DNA of 64,000 bases from Phorcus lineatus (lineage: Eukaryota; Mollusca; Gastropoda; Trochida; Trochidae): contig OV121087.1 of the NCBI GenBank assembly GCA_921293015.1, forward strand, positions 12,350,501 through 12,414,500, in the 5' to 3' direction. A model generated the notes under the pieces. The model did not search any database, was not told where the DNA came from, and was given only the letters and a program-made list of their open reading frames with translations. Positions 25,530 through 37,400 of the stretch are shown here, piece by piece (positions within the stretch are counted from its first letter, which is position 1; each line of letters starts with the position of its first letter). Both the position numbers and the translations under genes were made by a program.

Positions 25530-27394
25530 GATATTTGAAAACATATTTCGTCAGTCATATTTTCAAAAGACAAAGATTCTGTTACACTTTTCAATAAATA
25601 TAGGTCACCACACACGTAACATTCCTATCAAAGCTATTGAGATTTTGTGAGTTTTTAAATGGAAAAGATGTTAAAATGTACGCAAAAATGGTTTAAATAT
25701 ATATATTTAAAATGGGAAGCATCTCTTCATATACGCGTGGTAGAGTTGATACATTTCTCTTTCACTATCAATTCAATTAACGTTGACACAAAAAACGTAA
25801 ACAAAACATCATGTATGTATAAACACCACTGTTTTTTAAAGGTTTTTTATGTCAATTTCTAAAAATCCCGCGTTTGCTGGATACCAGAGCGGAAACGAAG
25901 GATTCGCCTTCCCCTTATCCACCTTCTACACAGCAATATTTAAACAGGCATTTTTTTCTAAATAAACCACAAAAGACCATTTAATATTAAAGCACTTACA
26001 GCTACTAGAATTTGGATACCATAACGCGGTGACTTCACACAATAACTGAATACCTTTTATCTCTTTCAACAATTTGATTTCCCGATAGCATTGCACATTT
26101 GCGTTTAGAAAGGCAATTTCTTTACAGAACCGCGTTTAGAGCTTCTCTACAGAAATCTCCTAAATACATTTGAAATACTTTCATCGTCACAGAGCAAACA
26201 CACCAGTTGACCCTATGCGTTTACATTTTTCAAAATATGACAGATGATTGACAGTTGTGAGGAGGTTTAGCAGTTTGAATAATCACAAACACTACATCAT
26301 GTGTTTTACATTTCTTCCTTAAATACATGAATTCAACTTCTTTTTGATTTGCCTAAACCGTGTTAATGTCATCGAACACTCCATAATCATTTATATAGAA
26401 CTATAATGAGCAAGCGAAAGAAAGCCCAAGTCAGACCAGGCCAATATGAGCATACAGTTATGTGAAGCAAGCTCCTCGCTTTTCACGTTACTTGAAGCCG
26501 GTCACATGCAACTTCCTCGAGCCATTACAGCAGCCAACTTGATGCCAGCCAAATAACGTTACAGTTATACATACAGCAAAAGTCCAGACAAATCCCGAAT
26601 GACCTGAAGATAGTCCAAAGGGTTCCATATAGATCTTAGGCCACTCAAACGACAAAGTTTATTTCGAATCATCGAAAAGACCCAAGATTAATATGATGTA
26701 GGCCAAAGACTTTTTCTGAGTTATCCAAATGACTCCATCGTGGGCCAATTCAATATTAAACCCCCAACTCACAAAAACATAACTTCTAGAAAAAGCAAGG
26801 TTACATTTACAAAAATAGCGTTTCTCTGTGGTTCCTTTCTTCTTTAAGCAATCTGTAAACTGCAAGTGTAAACTCCCATAAAGTAGATAGGCCCAATGTT
26901 TTCGACAATCAGACGATGAACTTGAAGATAATTTCGCTAGAGCTATGCTAACGTAAAGTGGATACATGTAGCAAATCACGTACTACGAATTTTTTTAAAC
27001 TGAAGGAAAGCTTCATATCATATATATAAGGAAAGAACAACGGCTGATACTCACCATATTCGTTCAGCTCGATGATGTCACTTAGAAATAATTCAAATGT
27101 TATGTCATTGGCTGTATGCCCTAGAGCAAGGGAACTTGATCTTCTACTTGACAACTTGCTTTCATTTTTCATAAAATAGAATCGTGTAGTTATATTTCAC
27201 GTTTAACTATTCTATCAGCAGTTTGTCACCTGTTTTATACTTATTTATCCTCTGGATTAAACTTTATGAGTTGCATGTCTAAGAAATTTCTAGATATTCT
27301 AGTCTTCTCCTTATTTTTTCCAGTCATGATTACTTATAATAACTTACGGGAATTATTTATGACAGTGATCTATTGACATTGTACATGCAACTAC
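25530..27394. other. Intergenic, nothing recognised
   Basis: The 106-codon (26659-26979) and 74-codon (26948-27172) minus frames show no conserved motif. Confidence 0.45.
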
Positions 27395-27700
27395 TGATGC
27401 TACTACTACTGCCACTACCGCTGCTGCTACAACTACTACTACAACTACTATTACCACTGCCACTACTACTACCACGTCCACTACTACAACAATTACTACT
27501 ATACTACTACTACTACAACTTCTACTATTACCACTACTACAACTACTTCTACCAATACTACTACTACTACTACTACCACTACCACTTTACTACTACCACC
27601 ATTACCACCTTTGCTATTATTACTACTATACCGCTGATACTACTATACTACCACTTCATCAACTACTACTTCTACTACAACTTGTGCTGCTACTGATGCT
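27395..27700 (+). repeat. Degenerate (TAC)n/(CTA)n trinucleotide array
   Basis: About 300 bp of TAC/ACT/CTA triplets with CTG and CCA variants. In one frame it reads poly-Leu then poly-Tyr; this is a frame through a microsatellite, not a protein gene. Confidence 0.9.
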
Positions 27701-28237
27701 AATAATTCCGATACTACAACATAAACAACTACCACCTCTAGCTAGCATGTTATTACAAATTACAAAACAAAAGTTGTTAATGTCCACAGCCTGAACGTAC
27801 AAGTACAAATCTATACCAAAAGTTACGTTAAAGGGGTTAACCGACAGCGTACACACGTGGTTTCATATAACTTGTGATGTGTTAGCTTCAATGAACTGAG
27901 GCAACACGATTCCTTTCATTGCAGATAGTCTGAGTCAATACGAACTCGCCTCTATCACAACACGGCCCCAGATCCCGTCAATGAGAGAGAAGACCCGCCC
28001 TCTTCGCGTCGACCGCACTGTCAGCAAACATTGGGCATCTGACCATCCCAGATTAGTAGTGAGATTGAACTCTTTACCTCACAGATTGTACATAAAACGT
28101 GTTTCGGACGTGTGGCAAGTCTGTACCCTACAAATAGGTACATCCTTCGTGATAAAGACGGATGGCATGGGTTTTTAAATAGGTACATATATAAATGTTA
28201 GCTCTTGTGCAGCCTAAATATCCCTCTTAGAAACGTA

Positions 28238-28275
28238 CAGTATTTCCTCGAATAGACGCCCCCGATTTCTATTTG
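28238..28275 (+). mobile_element. Possible half copy of the 44.5-kb MITE
   Basis: ACAGTATTTCCTCGAATAGA then CGCCCCC resembles the TACCGTATTCGACTTAATAA-CCGCCC end. No partner end seen. Confidence 0.35.
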
Positions 28276-28347
28276 TTCAGACTATCCGCAGCACTGGCTG
28301 ACATTGCAATCATTCATAAAAGTGCCCTGATCATTATCGATATGAGG

Positions 28348-28402
28348 ACCTATTTGCCAAAAGAGTCCTGACATCTGATGCAAGGACTCTTTGGAAAATA
28401 GG
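28348..28402. repeat. Short hairpin, 22-bp stem
   Basis: ACCTATTTGCCAAAAGAGTC (28348 on) pairs with GACTCTTTGGAAAATAGGT (to 28402); loop of about 11 nt. The stem has one or two mismatches. Confidence 0.6.
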
Positions 28403-28889
28403 TTATTAAACAAGCATAAAACCTTCAAGTTCCATTTAGCAATATACATTGACGCTAGAAAACAAACTGAAATATCTCAATGAATATATAAAGTTTACTA
28501 AAACTTGCGCTAAAAATCAGATAAACAAAGCATCGGGTTTCCACTGAGCCAGATCTTCCCCAGGCTTTGAATAGAGTTAAAGAAGAAAGAAAAAAAAGGT
28601 AAGAGAATAATTAAAATTGTGTCTTTACCTTATACAGTTTTTAATAAGTATTTTAGCAAACATGAGATAAGATAAGTACTCAAGTGTTTAATTTCAAGTT
28701 ACCTCAGTATAAAAAATCCAAGAAAAATATCCCTACTTAGAAACCACCCTTGACATTTCAAGTGTGCACCCTTGTTCTTCAAAATATCTTACCAGAAAGG
28801 ACAACTTGTAAAAATGTGTCTCAAAAATGGCAGGTTGTTCACGGACCGCACGAAGTTCTCTAGCTCAGTCCATGTACTTCGTGCAACGC

Positions 28890-29010
28890 GCTTTTCCACG
28901 CACGAAACACGTGCTCGTACACACCTTAATGCAATAGACACTTCATTCATCGCGCTTTGACTGGCAAGAAGCACGTGCTCCTACACACCTAGTACTACAC
29001 ACTTCATTCA
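28890..29010 (+). repeat. Two diverged ~60-bp direct repeats
   Basis: ACACGTGCTCGTACACACCT, then AGACACTTCATTCAT recurs as GCACGTGCTCCTACACACCT, then CACACTTCATTCA. Confidence 0.6.
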
Positions 29011-29127
29011 CACATCAGCGAAGAGTTCCAAAAAAGATTATAGAAATTTAATTTACTTCATTTATAAGGTTTAAAATTTGTAGTTAATTCTACTCGGTCC
29101 AAGTTGGATGTAAGGCAACCACTACAA

Positions 29128-29235
29128 CAGTTTCGGAGTTGTATCGGGAGATATCGCGGACACTTTTTCTTCGAGTCTGAGCTGTCCAAGGTGTCCGCGA
29201 TTTTTCGCAATACCAGGATGGTAGCAACTAATACA
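29128..29235. repeat. Imperfect inverted repeat
   Basis: GTTGTATCGGGAGATATCGC and GGACAC pair imperfectly with GTGTCCGCGATTTTTCGCAA and TACCAGG. Loop of about 30 nt. Confidence 0.45.
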
Positions 29236-29284
29236 ACATTGCATTGAATATACTTAGGGTCTTTTAGAATCAACTTTTTAACCT

Positions 29285-29405
29285 CAATACATGAACGTAC
29301 ATATTTGTGTAATAACTTACGGGGTAGATTAACAATTAATATCGACTAATATGCATCTTATGTGCATTCGTTGTTGATACGAATTATTAGTGTGCGCTCG
29401 TGCTT
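29285..29405 (+). repeat. Dispersed repeat, partial copy 3
   Basis: TAATAACTTACGGGGTAGAT and TATGTGCATTCGTTGTTGAT match the 3' third of the 14.7-kb copy (TAACTTACGAGGTAGATTAC, TGCATTCGTTGTCTTTAGG). Confidence 0.55.
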
Positions 29406-29649
29406 AGAAGGAAGAATATATGATGTATCAGTTAACTCATCATCACGGAAACCCGGCGTTCATACTGGACACAAATGATTAGGGATATTTATGAAATATC
29501 TGAAATTATCAATAATGATATATCTTTACATTGAGCACCCGATTTGATATTTTATTACATTTAGAATATTCCTAAGTTATTTTTAAAGTATATTTATCTC
29601 AAAGGATCGTGCTCCTGGCGTCAATTCTTAAAACCTTTATTCTAGGTAA

Positions 29650-29812
29650 TATGGTATGTGTTTATGACGTGTGGCATCTCTTTTCCCTGCAGACCTTATA
29701 CGTGTTTAGGACGTTTAGATTGTTTACTCTTCACCCTACAGATAGGTACATACATGACATTGTATGTATTCCTGTTTAGGACGTGTGTCACTTCGCGGCT
29801 ACGTTTTCTTAA
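29650..29812 (+). repeat. Diverged tandem repeat, unit about 50-60 bp
   Basis: GTGTTTATGACGTGTGGCA, CGTGTTTAGGACGTTTAG and CCTGTTTAGGACGTGTGTCA occur in succession, each followed by a CCCT-CAG/AGGTACAT-like part. A related single unit is at 28095-28145 (GTGTTTCGGACGTGTGGCAA). Confidence 0.5.
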
Positions 29813-29817
29813 CCCGA

Positions 29818-30038
29818 CCTAAAGAGGCCCTAGAATCAAGCAAATACCATTGTGGGCCATTTTTGCGTGAACACCTTTTAATCATTTGAGGTAGGGAAAT
29901 GGATTTGTATATAGCTTAACCGATCATGGAATAATCATTTAAACTGTATATTTTGATTGAAAAATATCGTCTTGCAACTGGAAAAATTTCTGTGAGATCA
30001 CTTTAATTATCTCAAAAGACGTGCTACTGCCCCTTTAG
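29818..30038. mobile_element. TTAAAGGG-type MITE, internally deleted
   Basis: Left CTAAAGAGGCCCTAGAATC, right GACGTGCTACTGCCCCTTTAG, internal GGGCCATTTTTGCGTGAAC. About 220 bp against about 340 bp for full copies. Confidence 0.6.
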
Positions 30039-30832
30039 AGTTAAAGCAACAAAAAAAAAGTCCTTAAAGTTATAACACATATATCAAATTTTTTAATCAA
30101 ATCATAATTAGTCAACCTTTGATATTTATGATTATAAGAATTAACTAGATTATCTGTGAACTGCAACCTTTGCTTCGATGGCGATGCCAAATCGCATTAG
30201 TATCAAATAGCCCGGCTCTTAACAAGTGTCCCGTTTAATAAATGTTATGAAATAAACGCATGCCAATTAATGCATAGTAAAAGAGTTCCAGTTTTTGAAA
30301 GCTAACAATTTTTCCACACCGTCAAAGACAATCAGCCCGATGTACCCAACCCCCGCATTCTACGTCGCAACATTACAAAAAATAAGAACCACACCCTGCG
30401 TTCTTTCATTTACCCTGCTCTATTCACCACCCATCAGGGTAGGGGCTGAATGCAATTAGGCGACTTTCCACATTCGTCTCAACAAAAACTATGTAATCAA
30501 ACAATCCAAATCCCGCATTGATATTTCGCCTGAGGACGTGAACGGTCCCACGCCTAGGCCTTATCTTGTTGCTTTAACATGTTTCAATATTAAGGATAGG
30601 TCTTGTTACCCTAGGGCCTTATGTGTGTGCGTGTATTATTCTATCAATTACCCTGTGCAACTGAACATGACGAAATCGACATGAACGATGAGTTGAAGAG
30701 AAAGGATTAATATTGACTTATTTGCACTACATCACTATTTTAGTGAAACAGCTCCTGGTTCTTTCATACAGAACATACAATTCACCAATCAGTCATCCGT
30801 CATCTGGATTATTTTCTATTGTACGAATCATT
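30039..30832. other. Intergenic, nothing recognised
   Basis: A slightly GC-richer stretch at 30320-30570 without coding evidence. Confidence 0.45.
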
Positions 30833-31150
30833 CTTATACAGTGAGTAGAAAAATTTGCTTACGCGTGATTGTGATGTTTATTTAGATGTATTTCAACATG
30901 TCCTTAAGTTCTCAACTTCACACGATGTTGGTATTTATGTAAATGATTAATAGAAAAAGAGTTGGAACTACGATTTACCCATTTACCCGTCATTTGTATA
31001 AATTTGTACAAATCAGTCTTTATATACTAGAATAGAATTACAGTTAGGCGTGAAAGTGATGTTTATTCAGATCTATTTCCTAATATCTTTTAGTTATCCG
31101 CCCTAAACGAGGTTAATACTCATGTAAATGATTAATAGGTAAGGTGATGG
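30833..31150 (+). repeat. Diverged tandem duplication, unit about 185 bp
   Basis: GTGATGTTTATTTAGATGTA then GTAAATGATTAATAGAAAAA (first) matches GTGATGTTTATTCAGATCTA then GTAAATGATTAATAGGTAAG (second). Confidence 0.65.
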
Positions 31151-31276
31151 GAAATGATTAATCGCAGTGTCTCTTATATGTATTACGTTAAGTAAGTGGA
31201 AACAAGAACAATATGTGTCAGAGAAAACGTGTATAATAAATATTTTATATAAACATATAAAAGCACTTGATATATA

Positions 31277-31293
31277 AATATATATATATATAA
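31277..31293 (+). repeat. Short (AT)n microsatellite
   Basis: AT dinucleotide run of about 16-18 bp. Confidence 0.8.
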
Positions 31294-31919
31294 AAGTTTT
31301 TAGCAACAGGCAAGTGACAAGCATGTTCAAAATTTCAAATATCATCGAAAGCATCGTGAGGAAAAGAAACCAGTCGAGATCAGCATTTAAACTGACTTTA
31401 TAGATTCACTGGAACGTAGATCGTAGAAAATGACAGGCTAGAAGACAGTTGGATTCGAAGAACCCATCATTATAAAGTAACATTCATATGTCTTCCTGGA
31501 CAGTCATTTTCGACAATACACGACCGTCATAAATTATCTTCTTATAGGACCCCATATCGTAAATTTTGCAATTCCATTTTCTATATTGGTACATCGTATC
31601 TGCAAAAAACGCATACGTACAATTTGCGTAAGTGTAGAATATAGAAAACCTTTATACCCCTCCACTGTTCAGAGAGCTTGTGAAATTAACATATTTTACG
31701 TGCGCTTCAAAAGATAGGTGCCGCTCCAACTGATAGACTACTACTAGAGAAAATTGCGTTAGTAAATCTAAGATTTCATATAAAATTTGAGCCTGAAATT
31801 TATTCTTTTTCAGAGACCAAGTCTTATCGCCATCCTTAGGCTTATATCTTATTTCAGCGTCTGGCCAACAGCCTACCCTACTACGAACATAGATATGAAC
31901 GTACATCACACAATGGTTT

Positions 31920-32012
31920 CCGCATCTTCCTACTCAAAGCTTAACTATTGCCAGTCTCGAACTTGGACAGTTCGAGACTGGCAATAGTTAAGCTTTGCGT
32001 AGGAAGATGTGG
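31920..32012. repeat. Near-perfect 44-bp snap-back hairpin
   Basis: The left arm 31920-31963 and right arm 31969-32012 are complementary over 44 positions with two mismatches and a 5-nt loop (TGGAC). Core: TTGCCAGTCTCGAACT against AGTTCGAGACTGGCAA. No flanking target duplication or TIR family was recognised. Confidence 0.85.
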
Positions 32013-32640
32013 TGTCCGTTGCAATAAAATAAGGCTACACCTGTGAATCAGTAATAAGTGACATGTCACGTACTCAAATACTTGTAGACACAATCAACCC
32101 CTGAGATAATTTATTTTTTCGAGATATCGACTTGACTAGAAAAAAAAAACAGATATAAAACGCTTCTCATCTGAAATGAAAATTTGGAAACAAATCTAAG
32201 ATTTGTGAAAAAACAAAATCAAATGACAAGATACTTGCATATACTTTTATGTACGTTTAGATTCTATGATATATGTTTCTCATATTACCGTTAATAACCA
32301 GTGCAGTAACACCTTCCTAAAATGTCAACTTTCAAAAATTAACTTCGCCTCACATTATCAACAATAAGGGGCAGTATTGTTGGGGGTATTTAATGGAAAC
32401 GAAATTCGAGGGGACATTCGTGTATTTACACATATGGCATTGATTATAAATGGTTATTTCACAATTCTCTTGAAGCACGTAACTGAAAGTAAGAGTTTTT
32501 GTTGCTTAATATTCTATGAAGGCTAATAGTTTGTATTCACTCAAAAAAAAAGCATTGAGAAATGAGGCAATTTATCGGCGCTACGCATGTGGAAAGCCTT
32601 GCTAGGACATGTGAAAACAATGCTGAGTATTTATATATAT

Positions 32641-32830
32641 TTACACACACACACACATTTGTATATATATATATGTATGCATGCATGCATGTATGTATGT
32701 ACGCATGTATGCATGTATGCATGTATGTATGCATGTATGTATGTATGTTTGTATGTATGTATGTATGTATGTATGTATGTATGTATGTATGTATGTATGT
32801 ATGTATGTATGTATGTATGTATGTATGTAT
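32641..32830 (+). repeat. (CA)n, (TA)n and long (ATGT/ATGC)n microsatellite
   Basis: About 14 bp of CA, a TA run, then about 155 bp of ATGT/ATGC tetranucleotides becoming perfect ATGT from about 32746. Four overlapping open frames on both strands (up to 127 codons) are repeats of CMYV/THIH type, not genes. Confidence 0.95.
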
Positions 32831-33322
32831 GGTAATCTTGCAAAGTTATGCAAATGAATATAAGTGTAGCTGGGTTCGTTCGTTTCATACCAAAAACTAA
32901 AGTCACGGACCGAAAACCAACAGTATTCGCCCACTTTCTAACTCCCTTATCCAACATTGTAAGAAAATGACCTGAATGACCGACGTGAAGTATTTCGTGA
33001 AAGAAAGTCCACATCTAAGAAAGGATTCGCCACGCGTGAGCTATTTGCTCAATCAACTACTGATGACGTCAGAGGGGTCAAGGTGTAAACCGCCTACATC
33101 CTTGTACTTAAACGAAACGACGCCAGTTGTATAATTACCTTAAACTAAGTTTGTACTGGTTCAAATAGGGAAACGTAGGCAGAATGTCTTTCCTGTATTT
33201 ATAACGTTTTTGTATACGCAAAACTTTCTTTTCCCCCAAACATAATTTAGACGATATGGCCTCATGCCCTTTTCTTAATTTCCGTTACCTTGTATTAAAA
33301 GTCTTGAATATATCAAATATGT

Positions 33323-33362
33323 ATGGCCTGAAGAGGCTCGTTGAGCTGAAAGCGCTAGCCAT
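33323..33362 (+). ncRNA. Candidate hammerhead ribozyme (type I, minimal), Penelope-like
   Basis: The strand folds as stem I ATGGC (33323-33327) with GCCAT (33358-33362), five perfect pairs. The core CTGAAGA (33328-33334) matches CUGANGA. Stem II is GGCTC/GAGCT (33335-33339 with 33343-33347, one G.U closing pair) with loop GTT. Then come GAAA (33348-33351), a one-pair stem III A-GCGC-T, and A at position 17 before the predicted cut after 33357. Minimal type I hammerheads with tiny stem III are known in Penelope-like elements. The G.U at the base of stem II is atypical and may weaken activity. A chance match or a dead copy is possible. Confidence 0.45.
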
Positions 33363-33452
33363 TAAAATGGATTGTTTTTACTTCTGACTTCGTATTTTTC
33401 AATATATAACGCCTGGGAGCTGAAGATCAATTTCAAATTGGTGAACTTTTTT

Positions 33453-33478
33453 CATATATATATATATATATATATATA
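33453..33478 (+). repeat. (AT)n microsatellite
   Basis: About 13 AT units, about 90 bp downstream of the hammerhead-like motif. Confidence 0.9.
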
Positions 33479-34029
33479 GTTGATATATACATAAGGGTGA
33501 TCTAAGTGATTGACTAAAAAATATATGTATTTCTTTATGAATGAATTGATATACATGTAAGTTAAATATCAAATATATTTTGATTATGTTAGTATAACTT
33601 ACTGAAAGCATTTAAAAGAAAAATAAATTTAACCGTATAGCAACCATTTCAGCATAAAATAAACCATAACGTGAAAGCAGTAGCATCCTGTTAAAAAAGG
33701 TCTATAGGCTATATGAAGGTACGTGATACCTAATATCGCACGTGATTCTTATCATTTTATATGTACATTTGCATAGAAAAGTAAAATTAAAAAACTAAAC
33801 GTTTGAAAATTATGACGTTTTTAAATGATGCTGCATTTGTTTATTTATAAACTGCGTGTTTTGCAAATATACCATTTCTTGGACAGCATTTCATTGCCAT
33901 AGGCCGATATTGAAGTATGGATATCACATTCCTAATATAATTTTATAAATTTTTGGTTACTCTTCTTTATAAGAACCATAAATGGTATTTTAGAATAATT
34001 ACAGCCATTTACTGTACGGGTATATTATA

Positions 34030-34140
34030 GACTAATATTTTTTTTATCAAAAACAATAAATTTATTAAATATGACAAAGAAGCCTCAGAGAAATTTCATT
34101 GATTTCAGATGAAGACTTGCTTTTCAAGAGGTTTGCTAGG
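34030..34140 (+). repeat. Dispersed repeat, copy 3
   Basis: AAATATGACAAAGAAGCCTC, AGAGAAATTTCATTG and GACTTGCTTTTCAAGAGGTT. It ends about 270 bp upstream of the C16orf87 start codon. Confidence 0.65.
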
Positions 34141-34409
34141 GTCAAAATAGCGTTAACTACACTCTGACCGTGTTAGGCTAGTTCTAAAAGCATCAGTTTG
34201 AATCGACACATCATAACTTTCAGCTTGCAAATATTTTATGAATGAATTATCTCCCTTCAATCGTGATATTTACAGGTGGCGCTGTGATGTGAAATACACT
34301 GAAAGTGGGTCAAGCTTACTTGAGTCGATTTGCAAACATTTATATCAGATCTATGGAGTTTTCTTTGTGCTAAGAAAACGCTCATTATGAGTAAATGATC
34401 CTGCATTAG

Positions 34410-37400
34410 ATGGTACGAAGAAAATTCGACAGAACGGTCGTCAAAAAGTGCCCAGTATGCCAACAGCAGGTGACCTATCTTTGAAATGAATTGAATATTT
34501 TGTTCATCTAAATTATATTCATCATTCTCAATTTCAAGTCAAGTTATTTTATCCGGAAACAATAACATTGTTCATTTATTTGTTTAATTTTATGAATTTT
34601 GCTTTGATTTGATAGAAATTTGTCCTGTAAATATTTAAGATATTTAATTTTAATATTCTCATTCCGAAAACTGTAAAATGAAGACAACAGAGAAATGATT
34701 TTTTTTTAATCCTTTGCATTTTTTTCCCCATTTGTATGTTACTTTTGAAATGATAATTCGTTTCATTACATTTTTGTATTAGATAAGAAGAAAGGAAGCT
34801 TAATTTTTTATTTGTATGTGTCTCTGTGATTCTGAGATGTGTAGTGTGATGCATTTGTAGACTGTGTTATCTTTGTTTGTATTTATAAATTTATATATTG
34901 AATAGTTAAACTGGCCTTCTCTCTCTGGGGAGCAGTTTTTACAAGGGTTAATATAGAAAGCGTAGTTAAATAAAGAAAATGCAAGCAATAAAGTATGTAT
35001 TGAATGCAGAGCTCCAGATAAGCAGAATAAATATATCACTTGAAAAAAGATGTTATTTCTTAAATACCAAACCTGTCATAAAAATTACATTGATGGAAGT
35101 CACAAAATCAGGGAGACTGTGAAATTGTTGATAAAGTATCAGAAATAAATATTTATTTTCTGTTAACTTTTCTTCCAAAAACTATAAAATTGTAACTCTG
35201 TCAACTTACCATGTTTTTTTGCTTAAACAAATTAAAAAAAAAAATATATATCTTATCTCTTGTGGCAATACATTGATGTATCATAGAACCTCACAACATA
35301 AATATCCTGATATGTTTTGCAAACATGCTTTGTATCTTTGCACTTGTATCTCGACGAAGCAAACATAAATACTATCGATGAGTTGTTACACAATTATGAT
35401 ATACACTTTTCATAGAGGCAAAAGTTTTCAACATGTCAGCAAAAAATATTATAGCCCAGTTTAAGTCAAAGGCTCACTTTTCAATGAAAATTTGAAGGGA
35501 CATGAGAGCAAAGGTTGTCAAGCATAATTGACCACCATTGACAGGAACGTTACTTCAGACTTAGACAGGTAATGAGGTCACATGACACCAACTTGTTACA
35601 GCAAAAAAAAACGGCACAGTGTTTGTAGGGGATTTTGTGAATAAGCATCTTACATGAAAGCCAAAGCAATTATGAGGAAAGCAATCAAACAAAATGAGAA
35701 ATCAGCAAAGTTAAAAGCTCTTCATAACACTTTTGGCAGTATTGAGTTAGTCAGTAAACCTTTGAGTTCAATGTTACAAACTGATGATCATCTTTGGTCT
35801 TTTTGTAGGAATTCTTTGGAAAACATGCCACACATTTTGAAGAATCAATCTCTTTATTTCTTCAAAAATGCACTCACCTACACCTATACCCATAATGTTC
35901 TCTGTAGCCCTGACAATGTTTTAGATTTGATCACTACTCCTGTAAAACATAGTGGGTATTGGAAATATGAATACTTACTTCAAATTCGAGAATACCCACA
36001 AGATGTCAAAGTATTTGGGTATCATAACCACTTAAACAATTTCTTATCTGGATCCCTATTGAATAAACATTATCCATAACTCCCATTTAAACACATAAGA
36101 TACATGAGATAAGTGATGAAAATAAGCAAAAGTCACCTATTTACCAGTAATAATTATTTGATATTGCTGCAGGTGCCTGTGGCATGCAAGGGTTGTACAT
36201 GTGGACACCAATTCCCCACCAGGGGGCGCACCAACTCTCAGTCTCAGAAGTCTCCTGGCGGCAAAACCAACCAAACAGGTGAGATTCTTGGCTGATTTTG
36301 ACAGATCCTGGACTTTTTAGAGATAGGGTATAACATGTATACAGTAAATCTTATGGGTGGGGGAGGGGTGGAGGGTCCAACTTAAGACAAATCTTATTTT
36401 GGATATTACTTAATCTTTATTATGAGTCATACACTGTGTCACTTAAGTACCGCTATAAAAACTTTGAGGCCACATCTTCGCTGTCTTTGAACAAATGTTC
36501 CTATACTTCTTTGTAGCATAAATATATGCAATAACAATATGACTTATCATTTACCTATCATAAATAAAAACATGTCCTGAACAGAAGGAGATGCGAGCAC
36601 AACGGAGGTGGAGGCAGAGCCGATGAGGAGAAGGACGGTGAGGACTAAACGAGTACGACCAGACTTCTTCAACTCCCTCGAGCTGGACTACAGCACCAAG
36701 AAGGGCAAGAAGGCAGATGTGAGTCCCTTCAGAGGTTTATTCTTTAAACAAAATGATATTCTGTATGCAATTTTCAAAATAATTTTAAATGCCAATATAT
36801 ACATTTTAAATTAAATTTTGTGGTTTTTTTGCCATCATCCATCATGTTTTTTGCATATCTTTTAACGTTTTCATTATGTTGAATTTGCCCCAAAAAAGTG
36901 ATGTTGTCAGAACAATTTTAGTTAGCATATTCCTCCATTTCAACCATCAAAGGCTTTTGTGAAAATGTAAACCTAGAATTTTTTACAAAGAGTTAACACC
37001 AAATGGTGGGACTACAATGTGTCATATCGGTCTCTCAGCAATGTGTTGTGATAATTATTATAACTCTGAGCCCTTGACTAAATTTTGGAGTGCAAATAAT
37101 ATATTTGTGATTGTCATTTAAGTGAAGACAATAAATTTGTACTTTTGTTGGAGTTGTATGCATGTCTTGGTTTCACTCTGTCATCTACCCAGAGAATAAT
37201 CCCAGCAGGCAATATGACGTTGTATAAACGTTGAAACGACGTCGTTTACCAACGTTGAAATAACGTTGAAATTTGATTGGATTTGAAATTTGCGGCGACG
37301 TCGAAATCCGACGTTATTTCGACGTCAAAGCTTGTTGATCAGTCAGGTTGTGTAAGCTTTGTTTTGTTATTATATTTGTAGCAATGCATCATCTGTAAGG

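Noticed and set aside
27373-27696. 107-codon open frame rich in Leu and Tyr
   Set aside because: It runs through a (TAC)n array with no coding features outside the repeat.
32562-33014. Four overlapping open frames (82-127 codons) on both strands
   Set aside because: They are translations of CA/TA/ATGT microsatellites; the low-complexity part makes up most of each frame.
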